NCBI GenBank assembly: GCA_024686335.1
Contig: JAILCI010000018.1
Span: 1-64,000, forward strand
Direction of reading: 5' to 3'
DNA length: 64,000 nucleotides
From: Bacteroidales bacterium
GTDB taxonomy: Bacteria; Bacteroidota; Bacteroidia; Bacteroidales; WCHB1-69
Position 1 is the stretch's first letter, and every line of letters begins with the position of its first letter. The notes below the pieces were generated by a model. That model was not told the origin of the DNA. It saw nothing but the letters and a program-made list of their open reading frames with translations, and made no database searches. The position numbers and the translations under genes are program-made. Positions 45,225 to 53,693 of the stretch are shown here, one piece after another.

Positions 45225-45664
45225 TTACGTAAGGTAATAGAATATCCAAAATCGCCGGAACTCTTCGGCGATTTTTTTTCGCTCTTAGGTTTCTGTGTCG
45301 TCTGGTAGGTATAGGAGATTGTGCTGCGTGCCGGTGTCGGCGCCAAATGGAAGTTTATATTCACCTTACTGTTAACCTTGAGACGAAGACCGCGATTACG
45401 GGCCTTGTCATAGCGCAGCATACGGACTAATCGCAACGCCTCCTCGTCACAGGATGGACAGAGGCTCTTAACCACAGTAGGGTTTTCCACAAAACCATCG
45501 TCATTGACCTGATATGCAATAGTTACCACACCTTCTATGCGCTGATCTATCGCATCCTGCGGGTATTGAAGATGCGAGGAGATAAACTCGCGCAATGCCT
45601 TTGCGCCTCCAGGATAGAGCGGTTTCTCTAAAAACTTGGGACTCTTTTTCTTCTTTTCTTCCAT
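45221..45664 (-). CDS. TonB C-terminal-domain protein without membrane anchor
   Basis: 147 residues from ATG 45664 (MEEKKKKSPKFLEKPLYPGG). The TonB-type core is clear: YPGGAKALREFISSHLQYPQ, then IEGVVTIAYQVNDDGFVENP and CPSCDEEALRLVRMLRYDKA. Energy-transducing TonB proteins have an N-terminal membrane helix and a proline-rich spanner; neither is present, and no signal peptide is seen. The C-terminal tail (about 115-147) is basic and low complexity (TTQKPKSEKKSPKSSGD). Either the domain has a cytoplasmic role or an upstream part has been lost; a -7 box at 45715-45722 argues for a complete short gene. Confidence 0.75.
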   Translation of the reverse strand: MEEKKKKSPKFLEKPLYPGGAKALREFISSHLQYPQDAIDQRIEGVVTIAYQVNDDGFVENPTVVKSLCPSCDEEALRLVRMLRYDKARNRGLRLKVNSKVNINFHLAPTPARSTISYTYQTTQKPKSEKKSPKSSGDFGYSITLRK

Positions 45665-45714
45665 TATTAAATCTCTATTCAATTTAAAATGATGCTCCTA
45701 GAGGAACGATGCCG

Positions 45715-45722
45715 CAAAGATA
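45715..45722 (-). promoter_or_regulatory. -7 promoter box (TATCTTTG)
   Basis: TATCTTTGCGG on the minus strand, about 50 bases upstream of ATG 45664. Confidence 0.55.
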
Positions 45723-45793
45723 CAATGTTTTTTAGAAAAAAATACCCACAAGATCACCAATGTTTCGACCGCTTTACAATCAATGTAATCAAC

Positions 45794-46090
45794 TCACTTT
45801 TTCTTCGCCCAAGTATTGGCAAGAATAACAACAATGATAGTAAATAAGAAGGTGAGAGCTACATAAGACAAGGTTGCAATAATCGTTTCTGCGCCAAGCA
45901 TAAAGAAAGTCATTGGAGCGAGTACAATCAACAGACCTCCTATCAGATAGCGCAACCGCTGGATGTTGTACTGTACCTTTTCCTCTTTTGAGGCAGTGTT
46001 GTAACCAGCAATCAGATTATCACCCTTCCCAATGAGGATGACGATGCCCATAATTAGAAAAAGGACGGCAAGAAGAATAAGAACAACCAT
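45794..46090 (-). CDS. DUF3784-type small membrane protein
   Basis: 98 residues with three hydrophobic segments (VLILLAVLFLIMGIVILIG; YLIGGLLIVLAPMTFFMLG; LSYVALTFLFTIIVVILANT). The loop DNLIAGYNTASKEEKVQYNI is the hallmark of DUF3784 proteins. Function unknown. It stands alone between the TonB-like gene and the initiator tRNA, on the same strand as both, and no clear promoter box is visible. Confidence 0.8.
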   Translation of the reverse strand: MVVLILLAVLFLIMGIVILIGKGDNLIAGYNTASKEEKVQYNIQRLRYLIGGLLIVLAPMTFFMLGAETIIATLSYVALTFLFTIIVVILANTWAKKK

Positions 46091-46157
46091 ACAAACTTTG
46101 ACTTATCGAAGTTACTATTGAGGATACCTGTATCAAATATTTACAAGACCTCCACAC

Positions 46158-46189
46158 AAAAAAAAAGGACAAATCATAAGATTTTGTCC
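46158..46189 (-). terminator. intrinsic terminator after initiator tRNA
   Basis: On the minus strand, GGACAAAATC (46180-46189) pairs with GATTTGTCC (46167-46175) around a 4-base loop with one bulged A, followed by a run of at least nine T. It lies about 9 bases past the tRNA 3' end. Confidence 0.85.
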
Positions 46190-46197
46190 ATCTTTAG

Positions 46198-46269
<72 letters not shown>

Positions 46270-46282
46270 ATATTTGGGACTG

Positions 46283-46290
46283 CAAAAATA
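46283..46290 (-). promoter_or_regulatory. -7 promoter box of tRNA-fMet (TATTTTTG)
   Basis: TATTTTTGCA on the minus strand, 14 bases upstream of the mature tRNA 5' end. Confidence 0.6.
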
Positions 46291-46363
46291 CAATTTTTTC
46301 GAAAAAAATCAAATAGAAATTGACATTTTTCGTAATCAATTGATTTGCATGTATTTACACAAT

Positions 46364-47434
46364 CTATTCCGTAGGAAACAACGGGCTATTACGATAATAA
46401 CCAAAGTTCAAAGCGCGAGTAAGGGGACTCAAAACAAGCGTATCCTCATTATGGCCCTGGCTATTGTCAAGCATCAAGTCAATATGTGTTGAAGTTCGAG
46501 AAGCTAACAGACCGTATGCATTTTCATCCTCGGAAACAAAGTTGGTGTACTCCAAACGGTTGTCCACGATACTGCTACTCGGAGTTGACACATCGTGATA
46601 GTAGAGGAAATCTTGAGATGTGGACCAAATACTAAGACGAAGACAACGGTATGGCTGGCCATCGATTGCATCTATATATCTGGTAACATTATCTTTCACT
46701 GGAATATATTGTGCCAGAAAACGATAGAAGTCATGCGGTGTGAACCCTGAATAAGAAATTTCTCCCGCTGAAGATGGAGTCCTGATGATATCCGAATTCA
46801 AGCGCCTGGTAAAAGACTTATGTTCAATCTCACCTGTGTTGTTGTCCACCTCAATATATGCGAAAGTCAACAAAATGTCATAACCGGCAGCATTTTCCGA
46901 CTGATAGAATTGCATCAGATAGGGTTTCTCAAGGTTCATATTCCAAGAGTTGGTAGGACGACGCACGGAGAATCTTCCCATAATGGGAGTCTCGGCATAG
47001 ACCTCCTCACCAGTATTTCGATGATGAATGACGAGTCTATATACATAATCAGGATTCAATTGCCAGTTGGAGTAATAGAGTAATTGTTTGGGGCTGGCAA
47101 AAATGCCCTCATCCTTAGGAATAACAGTCGTGGTGTCCAGAACCTGAGAGCGCAGCAGCGTGCGAGCCGAGTTATACTCCTCCAGACGCACCTCTACAGA
47201 ATCCAAAGAATAATAGATATTCTCCCAATCCTGAGCCTGAACAAAAGCATTCTCATCAGTCAAGAACCCTTTATAGATCTTGAAATAATGAAGACTGTCA
47301 TTCTTGTCCAAAATAGCATAAGCGAAGGATATATCCTTATACTCAGCCGTTAAATCGATGTTTTGTTTGCAAGCGGCACAACAGAAAAGTAGCGGCAGCA
47401 GTAAAATCCAAATGTTTTGTATGATTTTTTTCAT
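46364..47434 (-). CDS. lipoprotein, possibly DUF4249-like
   Basis: 356 residues. Lipoprotein signal IWILLLPLLFCCAACKQ. The mature part is beta-rich with segments such as YIYSLDS-type strands, SVEVRLEEYN, YVYRLVIHHRNTGEEVYAET and PIMGRFSVRRP. This resembles DUF4249 lipoproteins that Bacteroidota often encode beside outer-membrane proteins, but the match is by impression only. It follows the porin-like gene by 12 bases and the two are probably co-expressed from the -7 box at 48273. Confidence 0.65.
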   Translation of the reverse strand: MKKIIQNIWILLLPLLFCCAACKQNIDLTAEYKDISFAYAILDKNDSLHYFKIYKGFLTDENAFVQAQDWENIYYSLDSVEVRLEEYNSARTLLRSQVLDTTTVIPKDEGIFASPKQLLYYSNWQLNPDYVYRLVIHHRNTGEEVYAETPIMGRFSVRRPTNSWNMNLEKPYLMQFYQSENAAGYDILLTFAYIEVDNNTGEIEHKSFTRRLNSDIIRTPSSAGEISYSGFTPHDFYRFLAQYIPVKDNVTRYIDAIDGQPYRCLRLSIWSTSQDFLYYHDVSTPSSSIVDNRLEYTNFVSEDENAYGLLASRTSTHIDLMLDNSQGHNEDTLVLSPLTRALNFGYYRNSPLFPTE

Positions 47435-47446
47435 ATGTTATTACAA

Positions 47447-48256
47447 CTATTGGTAATCAGGTATTGATTTAATCCACTTTGTCCCCATGCGATTGCCCTT
47501 ACGATCCAATTTGGTATTGAGTTCGTACTTTTCATTGAAGTAGTAAGTCAAACGGAGCGTGAAAACGTGGTTATGCATTTTAATATATTCGTTTCGATTG
47601 AGGTTAAAGGTACCGTCAGCTTCCATTTTTCCGGTCATATAGTGCATGGTACGGATAGGGACCATGGAATATTCCCAGCGGACATTGAGAGAAAGGTTCT
47701 TATAAAGTCTACACTCCACATCAGCAATCACTGACCAGTCACTGGTTCGATAAGTCTTGGATCTGAGATTAGTAGTGCGGGTGAAACCGTTATAGATTTC
47801 CTTGGCACGGACGAGACGTCCCCATGCAAAACCTAGTCCGAATTTCATACCCGAACGCATATCCTCATAGTGGGCAAGCAAAGGAATCTGCACGTAGTCG
47901 AGAGTTATATTGCACTTCATCGTAGAGTCAAAGGGGATGGCTCTATTGACATCCAAGAACATATCGGGATGGTAATAGATAGTGTCAAAATAGCCTGGGG
48001 AGCAATGCTTACGAGACCCTTTCTGAGTGTAGAGCAATTCGGCACTGATAGTCCACTTATGATCACGAGTGAGAGGGAGGGCAATACCAAGTCCGCCATT
48101 AACACCGAACTTCCTAAAACCATGCACATCGTCACCCTCTATTTGGGCGAAGTTAGCTCCGGCAGTAGCAAAACCGATAAAGCGCTGTGCCGACAACGAG
48201 GGAGCCAAACAGAGCAGGCTCAACAAAATCAGAAGGTGAAAACAATACTTTCTCAT
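47447..48256 (-). CDS. porin-family outer-membrane beta-barrel protein (PorT-like fold)
   Basis: 269 residues from ATG 48256 (MRKYCFHLLILLSLLCLAPS...LSAQ signal peptide); an upstream extension enters the promoter. The start of the mature chain, RFIGFATAGANFAQIEGDDV then GVNGGLGIALPLTRDHKWTI and SAELLYTQKGSRK, is the common outer-membrane beta-barrel family that includes PorT. PorT itself cannot be claimed from sequence alone. Late strands YVQIPLLAHYEDMRSGMKFG and MHNHVFTLRLTYYFNEKY fit a barrel. It is followed by the lipoprotein gene after 12 bases. Confidence 0.82.
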   Translation of the reverse strand: MRKYCFHLLILLSLLCLAPSLSAQRFIGFATAGANFAQIEGDDVHGFRKFGVNGGLGIALPLTRDHKWTISAELLYTQKGSRKHCSPGYFDTIYYHPDMFLDVNRAIPFDSTMKCNITLDYVQIPLLAHYEDMRSGMKFGLGFAWGRLVRAKEIYNGFTRTTNLRSKTYRTSDWSVIADVECRLYKNLSLNVRWEYSMVPIRTMHYMTGKMEADGTFNLNRNEYIKMHNHVFTLRLTYYFNEKYELNTKLDRKGNRMGTKWIKSIPDYQ

Positions 48257-48272
48257 AATAAATAACGAACGG

Positions 48273-48280
48273 CAAAGATA
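48273..48280 (-). promoter_or_regulatory. -7 promoter box (TATCTTTG)
   Basis: TATCTTTGCC on the minus strand, 17 bases upstream of ATG 48256. It begins one base after the T-run of the rpsA terminator. Confidence 0.6.
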
Positions 48281-48281
48281 C

Positions 48282-48311
48282 AAAAAAAGCGGTCAACAAG
48301 TGACCGCTTTT
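48282..48311 (-). terminator. rpsA intrinsic terminator
   Basis: On the minus strand AAAAGCGGTCA (48301-48311) pairs perfectly over 11 bp with TGACCGCTTTT (48285-48295) around a 5-base loop, followed by further T to give a run of seven. It lies 19 bases past the rpsA stop. Confidence 0.9.
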
Positions 48312-48330
48312 CAAATTATCGGAAAGTTGA

Positions 48331-50253
48331 TTATTTACCTTCTTTCTCAAGGTCTTGTTTGAGGGATTGCAGAACGTCGAGGTCACCGAGAGTGGCTTTC
48401 TCAACGGCATTCTCATTAGCCTTGTTGAATTCTTTAATCTGCTTTCTCTCGTCATCAGCCTTAGATTTCTCTTCATCTTCCTTAGCAGCTTGCCAAGTCT
48501 TGGTGTGAGAGAGGTGAATCTTTCTGGTCTCTTTGGAGAAATCAACCACCATGAAATCGAGCACGTCGCCCTCTTTCACTTGGCTCTTATCTTCCTTAGC
48601 AAGATTGCGGTTGAAAGCGAAACCTTCGATACCATCAGCGAGAGCTACAGTAGCGCCCTTGTCGTTGATAGAAGTAATAGTACCTTGATGAACGGTACCA
48701 ACAGCGTAGGTAGACTCATAAGCATCCCAAGGATTCTCCTCGAGTTGTTTGTGACCTAAGCTGAGACGTCTTGCGGCGGTATCGACTTCGAGAACAACAA
48801 CCTCGATAGGCTCACCAATCTTGGTGAACTCAGCGGGATGTTTGATCTTCTTGGACCAAGAGAGGTCGGAGATGTGAATCAAACCGTCAACACCCTCTTC
48901 CAGTTCTACGAAGATACCGAATGTGGTGAAGTTACGAACAGTAGCGGTATGTTTGGAACCAACAGGATATTTGGTCAGGATGTCTGCCCAAGGATCCGGA
49001 ATGAGTTGTTTGATACCGAGAGACATCTTGCGCTCCTCTCTGTCGAGGGTCAGGATGACTGCTTCCACTTCGTCGCCTTCCTTCATGAAGTCCTTAGCGG
49101 TACGCAAGTGCTGTGACCAGGACATCTCGGAAACGTGAATAAGACCTTCAACGCCAGGGATGATCTCGATAAATGCGCCGTAGTCAGCGATGACGACAAC
49201 TTTACCTTTAACCTTATCACCAACCTTCAAGTTAGGATCGAGGTTGTCCCAAGGATGAGGAGTGAGTTGTTTAAGACCTAAAGCGATACGATGTTTGTTC
49301 TCGTCGAAATCGAGGATAACGACGTTGATCTTCTGACCAAGTTGGACAACAGTTTCGGGATTGGTCACGCGGCCCCAAGAGAGGTCTGTAATGTGAATCA
49401 AGCCGTCAACGCCACCGAGATCGATGAAGACACCGTAAGGAACGATGTTCTTAACCTCACCTTCGAGGATTTGACCTTTCTCAAGTTTGCTGATGATCTC
49501 AGCCTGTTGAGCTTCGATTTCAGCCTCGATGAGAGCCTTGTGAGAAACGACCACGTTCTTGTACTCGTGGTTGATCTTGACAACCTTGAATTCCATGGTT
49601 TTGTTGACGAATGCGTCATAGTCATGGATAGGTTTAACGTCGATCTGAGAACCAGGTAAGAAGGCTTCGATACCGAAGATGTCCACGATGAGACCACCTT
49701 TGGTTTTACCCTTAACGTAACCGGTGATAACCTCTTGATTGTCATAAGCTTCGTTAACACGTTGCCAAGACTTGAGGATAAGAGCACGTTTGTGGGAGAG
49801 TTGCAGCTGACCGTTGGAGTCCTCTTGGCTTTCTACGTAAACTTCGATTTCGTCACCGATCTTGAGATCCGGGTTGTAACGAAGTTCGGAAGCGTTGATG
49901 ACACCGTCGGATTTGAAACCGATGTTGACAACTACCTCGCGGCTGTTGATAGCGACTACGCGGCCCTTGATGACCTCGTTCTCGTCAACAGACTTGAAAG
50001 ACTTGGTGTACATGTCTTCCAATTTAGCTTTCTCTTCAGCACTGTAATGCTCGTGTTTGTCATCGATATTATCCCAATCGAAGTTCTCGATAGAGGCATA
50101 AACATTCTCGATCTCTTTCATCTTGCGGGCTTTGGGAGCAGCTTCCTGTGCGGGAGCCTCTACTGCCTCAGCGGCTTGTTCAGCGACTTGTTCTACAGTC
50201 TCTTCTGCCTTTGCTTCGACTTCTTCCGGGATGTTGTTAATTTCTTCTGACAT
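48331..50253 (-). CDS. rpsA: 30S ribosomal protein S1
   Basis: 640 residues from ATG 50253 (MSEEINNIPEEVEAKAEETV). An acidic, Ala/Glu-rich N-terminus (1-45) typical of Bacteroidota S1 is followed by six S1 (OB-fold) repeats starting near residues 92, 176, 262, 347, 435 and 521; the third to fifth carry the classic GVFIDLGGVDGLIHITDLSW pattern, while the sixth (ALADGIEGFAFNRNL) is diverged. A lysine/glutamate tail follows. S1 binds mRNA at the 30S platform and aids initiation on mRNAs without Shine-Dalgarno sites, fitting this genome. A 105-base leader from the box at 50363-50370 contains a 9-bp hairpin close to the start. Confidence 0.96.
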   Translation of the reverse strand: MSEEINNIPEEVEAKAEETVEQVAEQAAEAVEAPAQEAAPKARKMKEIENVYASIENFDWDNIDDKHEHYSAEEKAKLEDMYTKSFKSVDENEVIKGRVVAINSREVVVNIGFKSDGVINASELRYNPDLKIGDEIEVYVESQEDSNGQLQLSHKRALILKSWQRVNEAYDNQEVITGYVKGKTKGGLIVDIFGIEAFLPGSQIDVKPIHDYDAFVNKTMEFKVVKINHEYKNVVVSHKALIEAEIEAQQAEIISKLEKGQILEGEVKNIVPYGVFIDLGGVDGLIHITDLSWGRVTNPETVVQLGQKINVVILDFDENKHRIALGLKQLTPHPWDNLDPNLKVGDKVKGKVVVIADYGAFIEIIPGVEGLIHVSEMSWSQHLRTAKDFMKEGDEVEAVILTLDREERKMSLGIKQLIPDPWADILTKYPVGSKHTATVRNFTTFGIFVELEEGVDGLIHISDLSWSKKIKHPAEFTKIGEPIEVVVLEVDTAARRLSLGHKQLEENPWDAYESTYAVGTVHQGTITSINDKGATVALADGIEGFAFNRNLAKEDKSQVKEGDVLDFMVVDFSKETRKIHLSHTKTWQAAKEDEEKSKADDERKQIKEFNKANENAVEKATLGDLDVLQSLKQDLEKEGK

Positions 50254-50261
50254 ATTAATTG

Positions 50262-50287
50262 TTTTGTTCAATTACCCCTGAACAAAA
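50262..50287 (-). promoter_or_regulatory. hairpin in rpsA leader
   Basis: On the minus strand TTTTGTTCA (50279-50287) pairs with TGAACAAAA (50262-50270) around the 8-base loop GGGGTAAT. It ends 8 bases before ATG 50253, where a ribosome would load. It could be a binding site for S1 autoregulation; this is inference from position and structure. Confidence 0.4.
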
Positions 50288-50362
50288 GGGTTTTTTAAAT
50301 GATTAAACATGAGGTTAATTACTTATAAATCAATCCGAAGAGCCTCTTTCGAATTGAGGGCG

Positions 50363-50370
50363 CAAAGATA
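50363..50370 (-). promoter_or_regulatory. -7 promoter box of rpsA (TATCTTTG)
   Basis: TATCTTTGCGCC on the minus strand, about 110 bases upstream of ATG 50253. The gap 50254-50454 holds nothing else identifiable. Confidence 0.6.
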
Positions 50371-50454
50371 TAAAAAATATGGACACCCCGCTTCAAAAAA
50401 AAGCAGAAAGAATTACAATCAATAATAATGGCTAACTATCTATAAATCTGCAGT

Positions 50455-51078
50455 CTAGTACTTGATGCTCAAGCGCACACCGGCGAAGTGATACAAGACT
50501 TTCTTGACAGTATTGGTCGTATATGCCGAGTTGTCGGGTTCACCCTCGACAGGAATAGTATAACGGATATCAGAATAGATGTTCTTATAGCATGCGGCAA
50601 CTTGCATGGTGACATGGTCACGAATACGGATGCGCACACCAAGACCACCCTCGCCAGTCGGACCAGCACAAGTACCATGCACCACACGGTCCATAACTTC
50701 CGGTTTGGAACTGACATACCACTTGAAAGCATAACCTCCATTTATATACATGATCGGAGCTATTTTCGTCTCCATCATATTGACATTCAAGCTCAAACAA
50801 ATCGGAATAAATGCAGTATGACGCCAGAAGTCAAACCCAGCAGTCAAACCCATATAGAAATAGTTGTTGAACTGATAACCTAAAAATTGGTTGACTGAGA
50901 TGTCAAAATTCTTGTTTTGGACTGTTTTAGGTTCAAGTTCTATCTTGCCAAATCCTGTGGCATAACCAACTGAAGTAGCATAAACGAAACCACGTGTTTG
51001 CTTATGATAAGCAGATTGCGCCTGCAGAGAAGCGGTCACGAAACAAATGCAAAGTATGGAAATCAGAACTCTTTTCAT
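50455..51078 (-). CDS. outer-membrane beta-barrel protein, unknown
   Basis: 207 residues. Signal peptide MKRVLISILCICFVTASLQA. The mature chain has barrel-like strands: FVYATSVGYATGFGKIEL, FLGYQFNNYFYMGLTAGFDF, IAPIMYINGGYAFKWYVSSK, GGLGVRIRIRDHVTMQVAAC and the end FAGVRLSIKY. No family beyond generic outer-membrane barrel is recognised. It is the last gene of the bamD-rpoZ-coaBC-porD-recN run, 12 bases after recN, and could be expressed with these envelope genes. Confidence 0.78.
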   Translation of the reverse strand: MKRVLISILCICFVTASLQAQSAYHKQTRGFVYATSVGYATGFGKIELEPKTVQNKNFDISVNQFLGYQFNNYFYMGLTAGFDFWRHTAFIPICLSLNVNMMETKIAPIMYINGGYAFKWYVSSKPEVMDRVVHGTCAGPTGEGGLGVRIRIRDHVTMQVAACYKNIYSDIRYTIPVEGEPDNSAYTTNTVKKVLYHFAGVRLSIKY

Positions 51079-51090
51079 TGTATATCGGTT

Positions 51091-52761
51091 TTATTTTTGT
51101 CTTAATGAATGAATTAATTCCCGAGCGGTAGTGGTAGCAGATGAAGTGACATTCTCACCACTAAGCATAACGGCTATAGCACGTTCACGTTCCTCTTGGT
51201 TAAGAGGTTTTATATTGGTCACGGTATCAGAGCCTTGTGTCTCCTTATAGACGAATAGATGGTTGCGACCAGAGGCTGCAATCTGGGGCAGATGGGTGAT
51301 GGCAATAACTTGATGGCGCTGGGAGAGTGTGGACATCACGGAAGCAACCTTCAAGGCCGTCTCACCAGAAATTCCCGTATCGATTTCGTCAAAGATTATC
51401 GTAGGCAGGAGCACTGAATCGGTGATAATAGACTTCAAAGAGAGCATCAGGCGCGACATCTCACCGCCTGAAGCAACTTTGGAGATGTCAGCGGGAGCAA
51501 CACCCTTGTTGGCAGAGAAGAGAAAGACTACCTGATCAATGCCTTCGGCAGAGGGTGTCTCAGATTGCGTCAATTCTATCTCAAAAGCACTGTTAGGCAT
51601 TCCCAATGTGGCCAGACGCTCAAGCATCTCCTTACGGAGCATAGGAGTAACCTTTGCACGTGTCTTGGAAAGCTGTTGGGCCTGCTTCATCAGCTTTTCA
51701 TACAACTGACCGCGCTTGTCATTCAATTGCTGCAACTGTTCCTGATGGTCCCCATAACTGGCCAATTCATTCTCCAGTTGCTCTTTCATTGCCAGCAATC
51801 CAGCTACGCCTTCTACCTGATATTTATGCTGAAGAGTGTTAAGCAGATCTAAACGCTCATTAAGTCGTTCTAACTCTTGAGGATTGACCTCCACCCCACT
51901 CTCTTTCAGACTGATATCATAGGCAATATCCTCCACCTCCACGCTGGCTGCGCGCAGACGCTGCTGAAGTTCTTGAAATTCCGGACCAATGCCCGCCAAA
52001 GCATCCAACTCTTGCTGCACAGACTTAAGAGCCTGTATTACAGAATACTGCTCTTGTTCAGAAAGAACATACGCTGAACGGTATAGGCGCGCTTTTATCT
52101 CTTCGGCATTACTCAGAATACGAATATTCTGCTCTATCTCTTCCTGCTCACCCTCCTGCAATTGGGCATTGTCCAATTCTTGCACCGTATATTGTCTAAA
52201 CTCCTGCTGCAAGGCCTGTTCGGAACATTGCTGCTGCAGATTCTTATACTGTTGATCTGCTTGTCGCCAATCTGCCAATGTTTGACGGTATTCAGAACGC
52301 AACTCAGCATTCTGTGCATATTGATCAAGCATGCTAAGACGGAAAAGCGGATCTCCCAAGAGCAAAGACTGATGTTGGGAGTGTATGTCTATCAGTCTAG
52401 AAGACAACTCTTTAAGTACATTCAAATTGACAGGCGTATCATTAATGAAAGCCCGCGAGCGACTATGTTCGTTAATTTCACGATGTATAGTGGTAAGATC
52501 TTGATAATCAAGATCATTCTCCTCAAAAAAAGATTGTAATCCCAATCCTTGAATGTCGAATTGGGCTTCTACAACGCATTTCTTCTGTTTATCATAAAGC
52601 ACCTCCGTGTCAGCACGGTTCCCGAGGAGCAGTCCCAAAGCTCCCATCAGGATTGACTTACCAGCTCCAGTCTCGCCCGTAATCACTGTCAGTCCCTCAT
52701 CAAAAGAGATGTCGAGAGCCCGAATGAGCGCATAATTAGATATCTGGAGCGTCCGTAACAT
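51091..52761 (-). CDS. recN: DNA repair protein RecN
   Basis: 556 residues, family length. SMC-like ATPase for double-strand break repair. Walker A VITGETGAGKSILMGALGLL near residue 30; long central coiled coil (about 150-360) rich in Gln/Leu; ABC signature KVASGGEMSRLMLSLKSI; Walker B TIIFDEIDTGISGETALKVA; and QVIAITHLPQIAASG after it. It starts 6 bases from the porD stop and lies within the conserved Bacteroidota run. Confidence 0.96.
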   Translation of the reverse strand: MLRTLQISNYALIRALDISFDEGLTVITGETGAGKSILMGALGLLLGNRADTEVLYDKQKKCVVEAQFDIQGLGLQSFFEENDLDYQDLTTIHREINEHSRSRAFINDTPVNLNVLKELSSRLIDIHSQHQSLLLGDPLFRLSMLDQYAQNAELRSEYRQTLADWRQADQQYKNLQQQCSEQALQQEFRQYTVQELDNAQLQEGEQEEIEQNIRILSNAEEIKARLYRSAYVLSEQEQYSVIQALKSVQQELDALAGIGPEFQELQQRLRAASVEVEDIAYDISLKESGVEVNPQELERLNERLDLLNTLQHKYQVEGVAGLLAMKEQLENELASYGDHQEQLQQLNDKRGQLYEKLMKQAQQLSKTRAKVTPMLRKEMLERLATLGMPNSAFEIELTQSETPSAEGIDQVVFLFSANKGVAPADISKVASGGEMSRLMLSLKSIITDSVLLPTIIFDEIDTGISGETALKVASVMSTLSQRHQVIAITHLPQIAASGRNHLFVYKETQGSDTVTNIKPLNQEERERAIAVMLSGENVTSSATTTARELIHSLRQK

Positions 52762-52767
52762 CGCAGA

Positions 52768-53682
52768 TTACTTTGAAGTAGAGTTGATAGCGTCGTAACG
52801 CGAAGAATTGGACGGGTCTATTTGTTTCATAATGTTTACCACCTGAGTCTTTTCGCTAGGCAGACCGTCCTTGAAGATATTGATAATCTCATCAGCCTTG
52901 GCGGCACAGATGATCTTGATAATCGCAAGTCCTGACTTCTGGGCATTGACCTGTTGAAGCAGACGGAGACTCTCCATGATAACAGCTCGTCCGGCATCCG
53001 GGGATTCGCTCATCACATCCAGTCCCAGTCTGTGATATTGATAATAGAAATCATGAACTTTACTATATACACTGTTGGTCAAGTTCTCAGTAATCCAATA
53101 GCGGTTGCTTTGGCCACTCTCACCCACATTCCAACCATGTTCAGAAGAGGATTGGCAAAGGTTGACAATTGATTGGCACTTATTGAGATATGGAGCTCCA
53201 CCATTGAGAGAAAAGGAGTCAAACTCAACAGCCAGGAAAAGATTCAGATAATATGCAATCAACGAGGTGAACTGATTCAAATTCATATTGTCGGAATACT
53301 CCAACGGATCACCTTCTGCATAAGTAAATTGTATCTTTTTATCTTGGAAATTCAGCAGTGTAGTCTTGTAATTGGTCTTGTAGACAGGTCGTTGCAAGAC
53401 GATAGTCATGGTGCCTTTCATCACATCACCAGAGACCTCGGTAAGGTTAATCTGAAGTGCGCATTCTATGCGCTCGTTTGTCTTAAGGTTATACTGACAC
53501 CACTTGCGCTCCTGAATGAAAGAGTACAACTTCTGCTGAAGATCACGATATCTCTGCTGGTTAGTGCTACTGCTGATCTGGTTGGCATTGACGGATACAG
53601 AGCACTGGAAATCCTGCGCTGAGGCCATCAGACAGGTGCCTATCAAGAGAATCAGAGCAACGAGTTTTTTCATTTTCATCAT
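52768..53682 (-). CDS. porD: type IX secretion protein PorD (DUF4835)
   Basis: 304 residues. Signal peptide MKMKKLVALILLIGTCLMAS. DUF4835 marks: FQCSVSVNANQISSSTNQQR then YRDLQQKLYSFIQERKWCQY at the start, LNFQDKKIQFTYAEGDPLEY and LTSLIAYYLNLFLAVEFDSF-type sequence in the middle. The family is called PorD in T9SS literature; its exact role is unsettled. Several start codons are possible (ATG 53682, 53679, 53673); all leave the signal peptide intact. Placed between coaBC and recN as in many Bacteroidota. Confidence 0.88.
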   Translation of the reverse strand: MMKMKKLVALILLIGTCLMASAQDFQCSVSVNANQISSSTNQQRYRDLQQKLYSFIQERKWCQYNLKTNERIECALQINLTEVSGDVMKGTMTIVLQRPVYKTNYKTTLLNFQDKKIQFTYAEGDPLEYSDNMNLNQFTSLIAYYLNLFLAVEFDSFSLNGGAPYLNKCQSIVNLCQSSSEHGWNVGESGQSNRYWITENLTNSVYSKVHDFYYQYHRLGLDVMSESPDAGRAVIMESLRLLQQVNAQKSGLAIIKIICAAKADEIINIFKDGLPSEKTQVVNIMKQIDPSNSSRYDAINSTSK

Positions 53683-53693
53683 AAGTATGTTTG

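Noticed and set aside
47447-48256. Definite PorT of the type IX system
   Set aside because: The barrel family is shared by many porin-like proteins; nothing visible is specific for PorT.
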